NCBI GenBank assembly: GCA_033439295.1
Contig: JAVTLE010000008.1
Span: 186,001-250,000 of the forward strand
Length of the DNA stretch: 64,000 nt
Reading direction: 5' to 3'
From: Deuterostichococcus epilithicus
Lineage: Eukaryota; Chlorophyta; Trebouxiophyceae; Prasiolales; Stichococcaceae
Below the pieces are notes generated by a model. The model saw only the letters and a list, made by a program, of their open reading frames with translations. It ran no database searches and was not told the DNA's origin. Shown here one piece after another: positions 45,201-56,508 of this stretch. Numbering within the stretch: position 1 is the stretch's first letter; each line of letters opens with the position of its first letter. Position numbers and translations under genes: made by a program.

Positions 45201-47427
45201 TATATCTGGTGTCCTCCAGGCGGCAGAACAGCACCTGGTTAATGAGGCGTCAGCTGCGCAATCAGGAGCCGCCTGACTGGGCGGTCACCTGCGCCTGGAG
45301 GTCGGCCAGACCTGGCGCCGCCGTCTGCCAATGAGTGTGGTTTTGTGTAGGTGGAGCTGGAGACGGCATTGGCCTCCAAGCAGGGTGACCAGCGGCGGGA
45401 GGTGCTACGGTCCACCAAGCTCGCCGAGGCCGGCGTTGAGGCTGAGGCGAAGGTGTGCCGCCGCCCCATGCCATGCACCAGCAGCGATGAGTCACTCCCT
45501 GGTTTCTCGTCCTGATGGTCAGGCGTTCTCACTTGAGAAAGGAACGCCTGCCTGAGCCTGTCATCTGCCATGTTGGTCTCGATATGCCATGCGCAACATG
45601 GGGGAGCCTGCCCAGCTCGGCTTCACCACGGAAGCGCTGCTGCTGCTGCTGCTGCTGCTTGTATGGCGGCGGCGACAGGCGGTGCTGCTGCCAGTGGCAG
45701 TCGCATCGTGCAGAGTCCGGGAAGGCTGCTCCGATCCCTGAACATCACGCCGCCTGTCGGCGGTGTTGAAAGGCTGCGTGCCAGGGCCTTGGACGCTTCG
45801 GCGCCTCTCTTGTCTATCTCTGTCCATTCAGTGATGGCCCACACACGAAAACTGCAGGTGCGGCGCGCGGAGGGCGATGCGCTGGCCAAGGTCAAGCAGG
45901 CCGAGGCGGACGCCGCGGTGGTGCGCCTGACGGCAGAGGCATCGCTGTACAAGGAGCTCAAGCGCGCCGAGGGTGACTCTTTTCGCAATTTGTCCTAGAG
46001 TTGATGCTGGAATGGGCTAAACCAGCATTGCATGCATCCAATTCGCAGGAAGCATGCCGAGGGTGTCCGTCAATGAGTTGCCTTGGCTGGCCTTTTCTCT
46101 CTGTTGGAAGTGACAATTGAAACCCCAACCTTTTCGTTTGAGTCTGCAAAGAAAGCTCAACAAGCAGGAAATTAGCGAATGCGCCAATGAGTTGTTGCTT
46201 CAAAAATGCTTGCGAAACACAACTTAGCAGATCCGGATTGGCACTTCTTGACGGGCATTCCGGCAGCGTCACCAAACCCTGAGATGCAATCGGTGATTGC
46301 CGGCAAATAGCTGCTGCAAAGTCGTTGCACGTCCTGATGCAGAAGCGATCCGACTGGGCCATGGCCTGCCTTGTGGGGTCCTGGGGGTACATGGATGCTA
46401 GCAGTTCGTCCTGCCCTGTCGCAGGTGTGCGCACACTGGCGGAGGCGCAGGCGGCTGGGGTCGCGGCCGTTCTCGGCGCCACCGGCGGCAACACGGTGAG
46501 GTTGCATGAACCGGCGCTCTGCTTCCCCAAGACCACGCGAGCAAGCGGCAGATGCAGTGCTTGTGCTTCTGCAGCTCTGACCAGCCTCCCTGCGAGGTGC
46601 TCGCCGCACACCAGCTTATGGCCGAGCACCTTGCAACTTCTGCCATGCATCGATCCTGTTTCGATCGACACGGCTCTTGTCCGACCACAGGACCTGGCGA
46701 AGTTTTACATGGGCCTGGAGCGCGGCCTGTTCACGGACCTGGCGGCGCAGACGGCGACCGCCATCAATGGCCTGCAGCCCAAGATCAACGTGTGGAACAC
46801 TGGCGCCCAGGGTGCGATGAGCCCCCGAGCCATAAGGCCCTCTGACACCAGCAGTCGATCTCCATGAGGCATCAGAACCATGCTTGACCTGCATGATTTC
46901 CGGCAGCTGAGCAGGTTCGGCTACTCGGAGCTCGTCAAACGTCGACGAGCAAGTGTGGACGAGCTGCATGTCATTGCATTTTCAACCACTACTGGGTAGA
47001 CCAGTTCAGTGCTTCCCTAACGCCCATTCTCAGGCGAGGGTGGCGGCGACTTCATGGGCGCAATCCGCAACCTGTTCACTGGCATGCCGCCGATGCTGGA
47101 TGCGCTGGCGCAGCAGACCAACGTGCAGCTGCCGGCCTTCATGCCGCAGCAGGTGTGTAAACTTGGGGCATTTGCGCGCATGCCGCCCGACTATGCTTGT
47201 GTGACAGCTCGCAGTCGACAGCTGACGCGCACTGTGGGCTCTGCCGTGCGAGTTTGCACGCTGCTGCCCATTTCACGCAATCTATCAGCATCACGTGGTA
47301 ATTGACGCCGTTTCAGCAGGGTCAGCACGAGTCTGCACTGGGCATCAGCTTGTAAACAGATAAGTTGCTCAATTTGCAACAGGCCCAGACCAACGGCAAG
47401 GCGCTGCAGCCGTCATTGGCTGGGTAA
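42231..47427 (+). CDS. Flotillin-like protein (SPFH/PHB domain)
   Basis: Membrane-microdomain scaffold of the SPFH family, peripheral on the plasma or endomembranes. Seventeen phase-consistent exons: 42231-42325, 42454-42547, 42829-42915, 43089-43174, 43417-43456, 43670-43750, 43961-44045, 44274-44332, 44492-44539, 44760-44828, 45026-45130, 45351-45452, 45858-45972, 46425-46495, 46691-46811, 47034-47152, 47383-47427. They total 473 residues, the normal size. N-terminal PHB: TEWLYKTGSGAKQGIIAKKS, YHFDVFSMSSEMVPFQLPM, VFTIGPVDP, QIVEGVIQGEVRVLSASLTI, GLLIYNANIAELSDMDDENK. Then a long Glu/Ala/Lys coiled coil with flotillin EA repeats (VAEARNRGDIGEAEKR, VKQAEADAAVVRLTAEAS). C-terminal end: GLQPKINVWNTGAQGEGG, then IRNLFTGMPPMLDAL. 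No signal peptide, as expected. Confidence 0.95.
45641..45660 (+). repeat. CTG run in intron
   Basis: (CTG)n in flotillin intron 12; non-coding. Confidence 0.7.
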
Positions 47428-48288
47428 CGGGCTTGAGAAGCAGCTAGATACCTCCACAAGACGAGCATCAACAAAGCTCGCCGTTGAGGACGGGGGGCGC
47501 ACAGTTTGGAAGTCGCATCTGGTGATGCTTTTACGTGGAATTTTGTCCGCGTCAAGCCACTGCTCGTGATTGTGCAACTTGGAGTGCTTTCTGTGACAGC
47601 CACAATGTTGATCCCAGCGCCAGGCCATTTTTCTCCATTGCATAATTTTGCGCCACTACTCTCATTATGATTGTATGTCAGTGTACTCCTGTCGGCAGCA
47701 TTGAACGATGCAGAATTTATAAAGTGTATATTGTGTATGCTTATGAGAAGGTAACGAGAATGGAGGAAAACATATGCAAAGCAACTTGAAGCCTTGCCTT
47801 ATTGCGCTGTGTCAATCATTGTGCGCAAGCGCCCAGCGGCATTGCTGGAAGACTGCCGCGTCTGCTGTTCAGCACCCAGCACGGCGAGGAAAATGCCTGC
47901 CGGTCTTTTGTACCGGCGAGTGCTTGACCACCAGGGCCATAGTGTCGCAGATTAACCTAGAAACAGCTCGGGTGCTGCTCAGCCATCACCATCGCATATG
48001 GGAGCAGCTCTGCCAACTGGGCGCTGTGCCCAGGCGCCTTGTAGTTGTCAAGCTGCCGCCTCGTCAAGCACGACTGCAGCAACCCCGGCGCGCGGTGCGG
48101 TGCTGTCCGCTGCCCGGACCATCCCCGACAGCACGGCTGCACAGGGTGCGCCCGCCAGTGCAGCATCACACAGCAACTGCCGAGGACTGCCCATGGCCCA
48201 CATATAAGGCTACTCGTGTCTTGGGACACTCCAGACTCGCCTTGAATTTGAAACTTTTTGACACGTTGCTTGGCGAATATCTATGCAG
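47428..48288. other. Spacer after flotillin
   Basis: Contains flotillin 3' sequence and an AT-rich stretch near 47640-47770 with ttataaagtgtata. A Ser/Thr/Ala-rich plus frame (48049-48200) may be an upstream exon of the next hypothetical gene. Confidence 0.35.
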
Positions 48289-49350
48289 GCCGGCGGCCGC
48301 TGTCGTACCCCCTCACCGCAGCACAGGTGCTTGAAGGTGCGCGCGCCCTCCTGGGGCGGGAAGCTAACATGTTGCCAAATTTTGTGCAACAATTGCAAGT
48401 GCCCTTGTGAGTCCCGTCGTATCTATCCTCTACGACCGCCCTCTCAGGACTTTCTGTTCATTCAGCATGCATTGCTGTCTGGCAGGTGCAGGCGGTGCAG
48501 AATGGGGCATCTGGGCCACTGCCACGACCAATCCTAGGTACCAGCATGACGACAGATGCAAGACGTTTCAAGAGTCCGGGTGTGTTTAGATGGCGACGCC
48601 TGCGCGCTTAGCGTGTCTGCAAAATTCCGGCTGGTGCATGCTGTGCGGCAACAAGATCAAAGGGGAGGCTGCAAGAATGTCTGCACATACAGCCGCGCTG
48701 CGGCGGTACGTATGCAGGCATTGGACCTGACTGATTTTTCAGCGTTTTAAAAGGTCTCCAGACAGGCACAATGGATATAGACTTTCCAAATGAGTATACA
48801 CCCACAACCACATCATCGTCAGCAATCTGTCTGAAGACAGATGTCGCAGGCAGAAAGGCGAGAGCGTTCCGGGACCGCATAGTATGCCGCCGCCACTCCA
48901 CGGCCAGGGGCAGCTGGCCAGGTTCCTGCTGTATCACTCGTGGTGGCGCCGCCGAACACTGCACACTGCAGAGCTCCTGCGCTGACTGGGCATAGCTGAC
49001 TTCGATCTTGTGGCAGTACGTAGCCCGTTCTGTACTATGTCTGCCGCAACCCCAGATCTCACAGGCGCAGCAGGACGCTGTGGAAGCGATTGCCGACTAT
49101 TTGGTACAGCTGCATGATGGCATGCTGAAGCGGCAGCCTGATATTCAGCCGCTGACACAGAGGCTGTACGAGCAGCAGCGCGGCATGATTGAACACATAG
49201 CGGAAGCGCGCCAAGCTCTGCTGCTTCGAGGCTGCCCTTCGGGAAGTGCGACTGCGGCATGCCTGAGGCGCCCACCTGGAAGAAAGCTGCCAATGCATCC
49301 TCCTCGTCCTTCCATGCAGCTTCGCCTTGGCGCCGCCGCTGACGCCCGCA
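48289..49350 (+). CDS. Hypothetical multi-exon protein with coiled-coil segment
   Basis: Exon 48289-48398 (RRPLSYPLTAAQVLEGARAL, then EANMLPNFVQQLQ) joins in phase to 48486-48537 (VQAVQNGASGPLPRPIL). Further downstream, after the acceptor atctcacag, about 49065-49240 reads AQQDAVEAIADYLVQLHDGM, then LTQRLYEQQRGMIEHIAEAR, a likely amphipathic helix. A segment at 48591-48705 with CMLCGNKIKGEAARMSAHTA could be another exon but its phase does not fit. The C-terminal end is uncertain (PWRRR-stop near 49350 is one choice). No family recognised; a nucleoporin-like or other coiled-coil protein is only a guess. Confidence 0.35.
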
Positions 49351-49574
49351 TGCCGCCGCTGCCCGTGGCGCCCAGGCGGTTGCGGCTCTGCTGGCCGCCT
49401 GGCCTCCGGCCGTGCGGCTGCTGCCGCCGCAGCTGGGAGGCAGCCGCCAGCCGCCTGTCCCCGCATCGCCTCATTGTATGCTTGCGGGAACATCAAGGAC
49501 AGCACCACGAAGGCGACGCAGTTGAGATAAACCTTGCAGACAGCCGAGGTCCTCATGTTTTCAGAGATGCAGAC

Positions 49575-50003
49575 TCATGCTGCCCTCGCTGACGAGCTTG
49601 CTGACTTTGACATATTCGTTATTGCTGTCAAATAAAGGGAGCAGCGACCAGGGCTGCTGCTGGCAGTAAGGCGCAGCTGCATGCCGAGATGCTGTTTGAA
49701 GATTGGCATGCTGCAGGTGTCGCCTTCCATCCAGCCGGTGCACATCGCCAGCAGCCCGGTCTGCTGGCACAGGCGTGGCAGGGCGCAGCAGTTGGCATTC
49801 CTGGTGGTGTCAGTGCAGTCCCGCTGGGCATGCAGGCCAGCTGGCAGCGGCGCAGTGTTGGAGTCAGCGGCGACCCTTGCTTTGAAGCCATTGGCCACGT
49901 ACGAGAAGCACCGCCGCGCCCTCTTGAGCCGCGACGGCTGCCACCCTGTCGAACGTATCCGCGCCGGTTTTCTGTCCAGCTGCAGCGACTTCGCCGCCGG
50001 CAC
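49575..50003 (-). CDS. Possible Cys-rich secreted-type protein segment
   Basis: A 142-residue minus-strand frame with regular cysteines: HAQRDCTDTTRNANCCALPR, then CQQTGLLAMCTGWMEGDTCS. GC in third positions is high, but the antisense plus frame (49681-50082) is equally open and GC3-rich, so the strand is unsure. No signal peptide or family could be assigned. Confidence 0.25.
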   Translation of the reverse strand: MPAAKSLQLDRKPARIRSTGWQPSRLKRARRCFSYVANGFKARVAADSNTAPLPAGLHAQRDCTDTTRNANCCALPRLCQQTGLLAMCTGWMEGDTCSMPIFKQHLGMQLRLTASSSPGRCSLYLTAITNMSKSASSSARAA

Positions 50004-50549
50004 TTATGCTGGCGACACTCAGTATTTACGCCCTGACGGAGCTGAGCGGCGGCAGCAGCTGCAAGTACCACTTTCCTTTTAAACTCGTCTGATGCGTGCA
50101 GCAGGTGGGCTCACTGAGTCCTCGAGCACGGGTGAGAGTCATCGCTCAGATCGCCTTGCCAGGCGGTTATGGGTCTGCGATGTGAGCACTGGTGCCAAAG
50201 TGGCCAATTTTCTGCTGATGGAACTGCAACGAGCTGTGCGCCTCTAGCATGCGCAGAAAACCTGAGCGACGACCTTTACTGCATCTGGGAATGTGCCCCC
50301 GCTGCGCCACCAATTTTATACTGACCCATACCTGAATTGTTCCATTTTCACACTTCTTCTGAACAAGTAACACATACACTTCTGAAAGAACTGATCCTCG
50401 CTCCATTGGCTGCTGCTCGTCATCTGTGACTGAGATGCGACATGTTGACTGACGATGTTGCCGCCAATCGCCAATTGCCCGAAGCGTGCCCCGAAGTCTT
50501 GCAATGGTTCCCAAATCCCCACACTCCAGGTCGACACCTGATCGGGGCT
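50004..50549. other. 3' spacer downstream of the MIP gene
   Basis: Largely AT-richer DNA 3' of the MIP channel stop on minus. No gene or RNA recognised. Confidence 0.4.
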
Positions 50550-53500
50550 TCAAGCCACAAGCGGCACCGTGATGTACATGCTGCGAATGGCAGCGAACAG
50601 GCCGCCGCCCGCCAGCCCACCCAACAGGCCGCCCAGCAGCGGCACCTGCGTGCACGCGCACGAAGCAGACTGATCGTATGCTTCAACGATGCTGGCACCT
50701 GAGCAGGCGCCCAGTTCGACCTCGCAACGACAGTCTGGCGCAGCGCGTGCGCCCGCAACGCACTGAAGCACTTTGTGAATGCAGCAACTGCTGCCGCTCA
50801 CCGGGGCGTACGCCCACTCGCTGGACCCCTTGCCGGGGATGGGCAGCAGCCAGTGCGCCAGGCGGGGTGCGATGTCCCTCGTTGGATTCATGGCGATGCC
50901 TGCAGGTACGGGGATGGCCCGGTGGCTCTGTGCATTGAACGTGGTGCGACAGAGCGAAGCCAGGGCAAAGGACAGCAGAATTGATGGCTCGAAAACCAAG
51001 CAGCGCGCTGACAGCAAGCAGCCTGAAGGTCTCTTGCACGGGAGCTTGCTTGCAGGTGGTCTAGCCGAGAGCGTCACGGCACACAGCCAGGCATCACAGG
51101 GCCAGACAAAGTAAAATAATAAAATAAAATAAACCTGTGGGCCCCCCGAGGCCGACGACCAGCACGAAGACCAGCCAGCCGACAAACGCCGCATCGAAGG
51201 GCCGCCACAGCGCCTGCAGCTGCTCCGTCAGCTGCTCGCCCTGCACAGGCCAAAAAGGGGATGCGCTGAGCGTTAAGGCACGACCAGTTGCGGAAGTCGT
51301 GGACGGCACGTGCGCTGCGAGTCAAAGCACAGAAAGCATGCCCTGTTGCTGGCGGCATGCCTCCATGCAGCTTGCAGGAGCTGTCGCGCCAGACTCCGTG
51401 TCGTCAGCCGTTTCAGCGTCCAGCCACTGCCCGCCGCAGCAGGCAAGGCGGTGCGCAGCTGCTGCCGATGCTGTCAGGATGGCTTTGGCGGCGGCACGGC
51501 AGCCGGCACCGTCTCATCTGCGGCTGACATCGCAGGTACTGCGCCACTGCATGACATCGGGCTGCTCAGAGCAGGGCCGAACCTGCAATCCGATCAACTC
51601 AGCGCCGGCAATCAGGGTGGCAGTGCCCAAGAACTCGGCGATGAAGTTGAGCAGCGGCGCCCGCACCGCCGGCCGCGTTGCAAACACCGACAGCTTGACC
51701 GCCTGGTCTAGCCGGATCGCTGACTGCGTGGGAGCAAGAACGTTGACTTCTGGATGGGCTGGCGACTGACCAAGAACACAACATAGGATGCTCCCCGATG
51801 AAAGTTTGTGATGAGAGTCGACCACGTCAACGACAAGTGCAGTTGATGACCGCACGAGAGCGAATAGTGCTTGAACTGTGCGCGGTCGAATCTGAAGCTG
51901 GGCCCAACGTCGGCTCTCCAGGCTGCTCGACACGGCGCTCAGAACAGACAACCAAAAGGGATTTCAGCATGTTTCGACGGGAAAGCAGCTGGAGGCAAGG
52001 TGTACAATGTGTGGCGCGCGACCAGGGAGTTCAAGCTCGCACCTGCATCAGCTCTTGCTGGCGCTGTGCTTCCGATATTGGGTGCAGCGGCGCAGGACGC
52101 GCCGCGGGGTGACCGTTGGAGAGGGAGCGGTCAAAGTCCTGCTCGTCCTTCGCCGCCGCTGCAGCAAACTTCTCGACCGCCTCCTTGTGCCGGGGGTCCG
52201 GCTGTCGACCCTCCGCCACCTCTCCCAGGCAGACGCTTTCGGCTCGCCTGCATGTGGCATGTCGCTGTCTTCGGTGCACCGAAGGCAAGGCGTGCATGCA
52301 CTGTGCGCCAGCCGCGCCAGAAGCAGCGTGCAGCTGCAGGCCTGGTGCTCAGTAGACAGAATGACACGCACACATGCCGCAGCGTGACCCACAGTGTTGC
52401 CTTCGCAGGTCATGTCAGCAAAGGGGTTTCCCAGTAGCCTACCTCTCGGTGTGCGCTCGCCTCAACAACGAGATCGATGTCAGCACAGCACCCCTGTCCA
52501 GCACTGTCAGCAGGTGGCCAGGCGGCCATCCAACCAGGCAAAGTTTAGGGCCATAACTGCACGCACCCGAGGCGGACGAGATCGTCGCGCAGGTCGTGCA
52601 GGTCGGCGTGCGACAGCTCCATCCGCTTGTGAGCGTCGGCCACCTGCAGCCAGGGGCAGGAGCGACACAGCTTTTCCGGCAACCGAGTTCTGCTGGGGCT
52701 CCAGGAACTGTCTCATGTCCTTGTCGTCGGGCCATGATCGAGCATGATGGGAGCAATCCACTCAGCAGGCGCCAGCGCCATGCCCACCTGAATGCTGCGC
52801 CGCCGCAGGCCGCCCTCGACGTCTGCAAGCCCGTGCCGGCCCAGCGCAGCCACCTCCACCTCGTTGCGCCGCTGCTCCGGCAGCGCCGACTGCGTGTAGA
52901 AGCGCAGGTCGCCGAGACTGTCCAGCAGCGCCGCCTTCGCGCCGCCCCCCTCCGTCCGCTGCTGCCGGTGGCCAAGAACATTAGGCGCGGGCCTTCCGGG
53001 GGCCGCCCACGAACAAAGTTCTGGTGGCAGGGTCTCAGCTGTGCTGTTCCTGCTGTGAACCGGCAATGTTTCTGTTTTGTCAGGCACTACATTGCGGCAG
53101 TGGCAGTTGCAGGACCGCATCACTTTGACCAACAGGCAAGGCGCAGTCCACCAGAAGGCACCAACCAACGTTGCGTGCCACCTGCAACTCAGAACGCGCA
53201 CCGGCTTGAGCTGGGCATTGTACGAGGCGATGAGCCGCGAAGTTCCCGACTGCACATCTCCAGGCTCCAGCAGCGTCGTGTCCTGGTGCCCAACAGATGG
53301 CGGCATGGGAAGCGTCCTGCAGCATCACTCGTCAAGTTCGACGCGGAGTGATCTGACGGTGGATGTTCACCGTTCACACCCCAGAAGGTATCCTTCATGG
53401 CGTGTGGCAACCAGTATGAGACTCGAGCTCACAGGTCGAATCCCATCCAAGCAACACAGTCGTGTCCCCCTGCAGCGCCACCTGCAGCCGCAGCCGCAGG

Positions 53501-54484
53501 TTGCAGAGCGGCATCGAGGCGGCAGGTGACAAGCTGCTCTAGAATAAGACGCATTGAGATGAAGACTTTGGACCGCGGCGTACGCAGCTCTGCGAAGCGC
53601 CGCGCCTGAAGTGCGGCAGGAAGTGCAGCCAAACGAGCACGGCGCCAACAAATGCGCCCGCAAACTCCGCGGCGCCAAGCGCAAACACGTCGCCGGCTGA
53701 CAGCTCGCCTGTGGCAGTGCAACAACAGCGACATGAGCAAAGGCATCGAGCCAGCGGCTGACGTGTCGGGTTGCTGCAGCAGTCTGTCAGGTCCAGGATT
53801 CGAAAGAGCTCATTTGGAAGCATGCTTCAAATGCACCGCACCTAGTGCCCATAGCGATACAAGCGATGCCGGGTTCAAGTGTGCGCCTGTATCGTCATCA
53901 CAAAACGCCACTGCTCAGCGACAAAAGACACGGACACATTCAGGCGGACGACAGGTGCAGGCAGGCACGCAGGCACGCACTGATTCGGTTGAAGATCGCG
54001 AGCGAGATCCCAAAGGCGGTCCCAAAGCCTGCACCTCGACATCAACCGTGCTCAGTATTCGGGCAGTCCCGGCCTGTCCATCTGGAAGCACTCGAGCTGC
54101 AGCAGGGTGCAAAAGGCTGGCCTAGATATACTGGTCATCCAAAGCAACACAAGGAGAGTGTCATTTGCAGCCCGTCCCACCTGCTGACACGAAGCCGAAT
54201 GACATGCCGTGCCCCTTGGTGCGCGGCAGCTCCGCGTTCGCCACTGCTGACTCGCCCAGAAAGATGACCAGCATCAGGCCTGCAGCCAGTGAAGCTCTCA
54301 CCAGGCTTCGCTCTCACTGCACGTACTTGCAGAACCGCTCGTGTTGCGGGTCCATCACCAAGCAGCGGGGTCGGGTGCGCCTTCCGGTGGAGCAGCTGCC
54401 TGTCTGCAAGCGCTGCTACGGCTGCTCACCCAGGAACTCGGAGGCACAGCGCGTCCCCAGGCTGTATGGGCCCGAGTATACCAT
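50550..54484 (-). CDS. Aquaglyceroporin-type MIP channel with long loop C
   Basis: Six-helix major intrinsic protein passing water, glycerol or small solutes. Twelve exons in phase from ATG 54484: 54430-54484, 54181-54279, 53981-54028, 53842-53886, 53584-53708, 52788-52961, 52567-52643, 52043-52247, 51583-51702, 51135-51240, 50802-50899, 50550-50645; about 415 residues. TM1: [20 protein letters not shown]. First pore motif: SAHLNPASL (NPA). TM3: [22 protein letters not shown]4: [22 protein letters not shown]5: [18 protein letters not shown]. Second pore motif: GIAMNPTRD, that is NPT in place of NPA, with the Arg of the selectivity filter and the Asp typical of glycerol channels. TM6: [19 protein letters not shown]. 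Between TM3 and TM4 about 150 charged residues are inserted. The junction 53584/52961 is the least certain. Confidence 0.88.
51114..51133 (+). repeat. AAAAT-type repeat
   Basis: Short (ATAAA)n run in a MIP intron next to the donor of the 51135-51240 exon. Confidence 0.8.
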
Positions 54485-56111
54485 CTTGAAGCGCCTAATG
54501 CGAAGTGGAGCCCTCTACAGATGCGTTTGTCAGGTTTCCAGGGCGTGTATGTGCATGCTAGCCGCAGTATCGCGTCCAGTTGTTGGGCCTGCGCGAAAGT
54601 CATGACATGCAATGAGATGAGATGAAACTTGACAACTTATCAGGTTGGGTTTCGCAAACAGGGCATAGGCCCAGCGGCGGGCAGACAACCTGCAGCCGCA
54701 CGCTTGCAGCAATAGACAGGGACAATGGCGAGCAGGACATCGGCGAGTGTCCTTGTACAGAGCACAGCGCACATGACGTGTCGCGGGCCTGTGCTCCTAA
54801 TGCAATCAGCACCAAATGTACCAGACCACAGCGCGCCGCAACTCCCAGCTAAACTACCAAGTAGCAGAGGCTGCGTGCCGAGTGGATGAAGATCCTTCTT
54901 CACAGCAGACGGAGAAAACTCAGCACGACTGAGATCACGCTGCTGTTGCAAAGGTGCACCGCAAAGCCGACTCACTGCAAGCTGTGCGCCCAGTTGTAGT
55001 GCGGCTCGCGATACAGATAGGTCGAGCAGCACCACGTGGCCGAGTCTTAATCTTTCGAGACGAGACACTTGCTCTTTGAGGCAGCGATGGCAATCTGTCG
55101 GAACTTTGGTCCCGGATTGCGTACAGAAGTCCTGCTGCTGTGCAGCCGCTGTCTGCCGATGTAATGCAGCTCAATAAGGTGCTGCACCTACTTCCGCTCA
55201 AACTGACGATCTGAGGCGCAACATACTATCTGCAAGCGAGCGGTGTAGAATGTTGCCTTAGTCATTATTACGTGAACAATGTACGATCCATCGCTTGCAT
55301 CTCGGAGGCCTGCAGATGCATACCGAGCAGCTCCAATTTGCCTGCCAGCCCCACCTGCTGAAACGAGCTTGGGACGGCTTCAGATTGCCAGCCCTAGGCT
55401 ATCGCAGCCGCCATCGTTGCCGCCGCCGCCGCCGTCGCCGGCGCTCGCCGCTACTCCGAACAGGAATTGATCGAACTTTGTCTCGCGCGTTGTCATGGCG
55501 ACTACCCACTGCATCAAATATGTATGCAATGAGTGTTCAGCGTCCTCAAGGCTCTGCTGCTGCTGCTACTTCTGCTGCTGCTGCCACTGCTACCTGAAAA
55601 AGGTAGAGCAAGCCATTGGATAGTCTAGAATGACCTCGGCAAGTCCCAACCCCGGCGATTGTCACATCGCAATCAGCAAGTGCAGACAGTACTGCTCACC
55701 AATTTTCTTGGATGAACCAATTTGAGTCACCACGTGCATCAGGTGCAGGCAGCAGGAAGCTGCAGCGGCGCCTGGTTGATGCACCGCTAGACATGAAAGA
55801 ATCAACCCATCCAGACCTCTCCGTCCCCAAAAGTGATCACAGACGACACTGTTGGCCTTCGCGATCAGCGCCCCGCGATCAGTGTCTTCATTTCGTGGTG
55901 CTGCTAGGTCTGGGCCTCTGCTGTCCCCCAGTGCAAGACACTTGAGTGGGCCCGACGCTTAACACTGCCAGTCTATGCCACCAGATCGCATTTCAACGGG
56001 CTAGCGACGTCGTCGGCCGGAGTCGTTGAGCGGTGGCTGGAATCACACCATCCCGGAAGGCCGGAAGCTAGGCCACAGCAGCCTGGCGCTGCTGACGCCC
56101 ACAGCTTAGAG
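54485..56111. promoter_or_regulatory. Divergent spacer between MIP and APC permease genes
   Basis: About 1.6 kb between two start codons pointing apart. Open frames exist in several phases (for example minus 54640-55068, plus 55279-55597) but none shows family features. A CCG/CGC run lies near 55420-55440 and a GCTGCT run near 55553-55590. It presumably contains both promoters. Confidence 0.4.
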
Positions 56112-56473
56112 ATGGTCGGGGCTGCTTCCGGCTCCACGCCGGAGGCAGCCGACTTGCGGGAGGCGCTGAATGCACGAGTGGCAAATGATGCGTCCGGCAC
56201 GCTGCTGCAGCGGGCGACGTCCACTGCAACCAGCAGGGCGCGGCGGCACAAGCGGGCCAAGCCGCTGTCGCTACTGCCTCTGGTCGCGCTCTGCTTCTAC
56301 GACGTCTCAGGCGGCCCCTTCGGCATCGAGGTCGGTCGCTGTGTCTGGGCCTGCAGGCGGCGCATTCCGGTCTCATGGCGCACCGGTTGCGGTGTACAAT
56401 TCCGGCACTGGATATCCAAAGTGATAAATTGTGGCTCTGCAGCCTGCCAGTCATGTCTTTGAGGTCCTGCCGG

Positions 56474-56508
<35 letters not shown>

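Noticed and set aside
53584-53713. GC donor right after LPHF in the MIP TM3 exon
   Set aside because: A GT donor at 53583 also keeps phase 0 with the next exon and needs no unusual site; left as the preferred but not certain choice.
55279-55600. Plus-strand Pro/Arg-rich frames
   Set aside because: Low-complexity CCG/CGC translation in several phases, no start context, family or splice partner.
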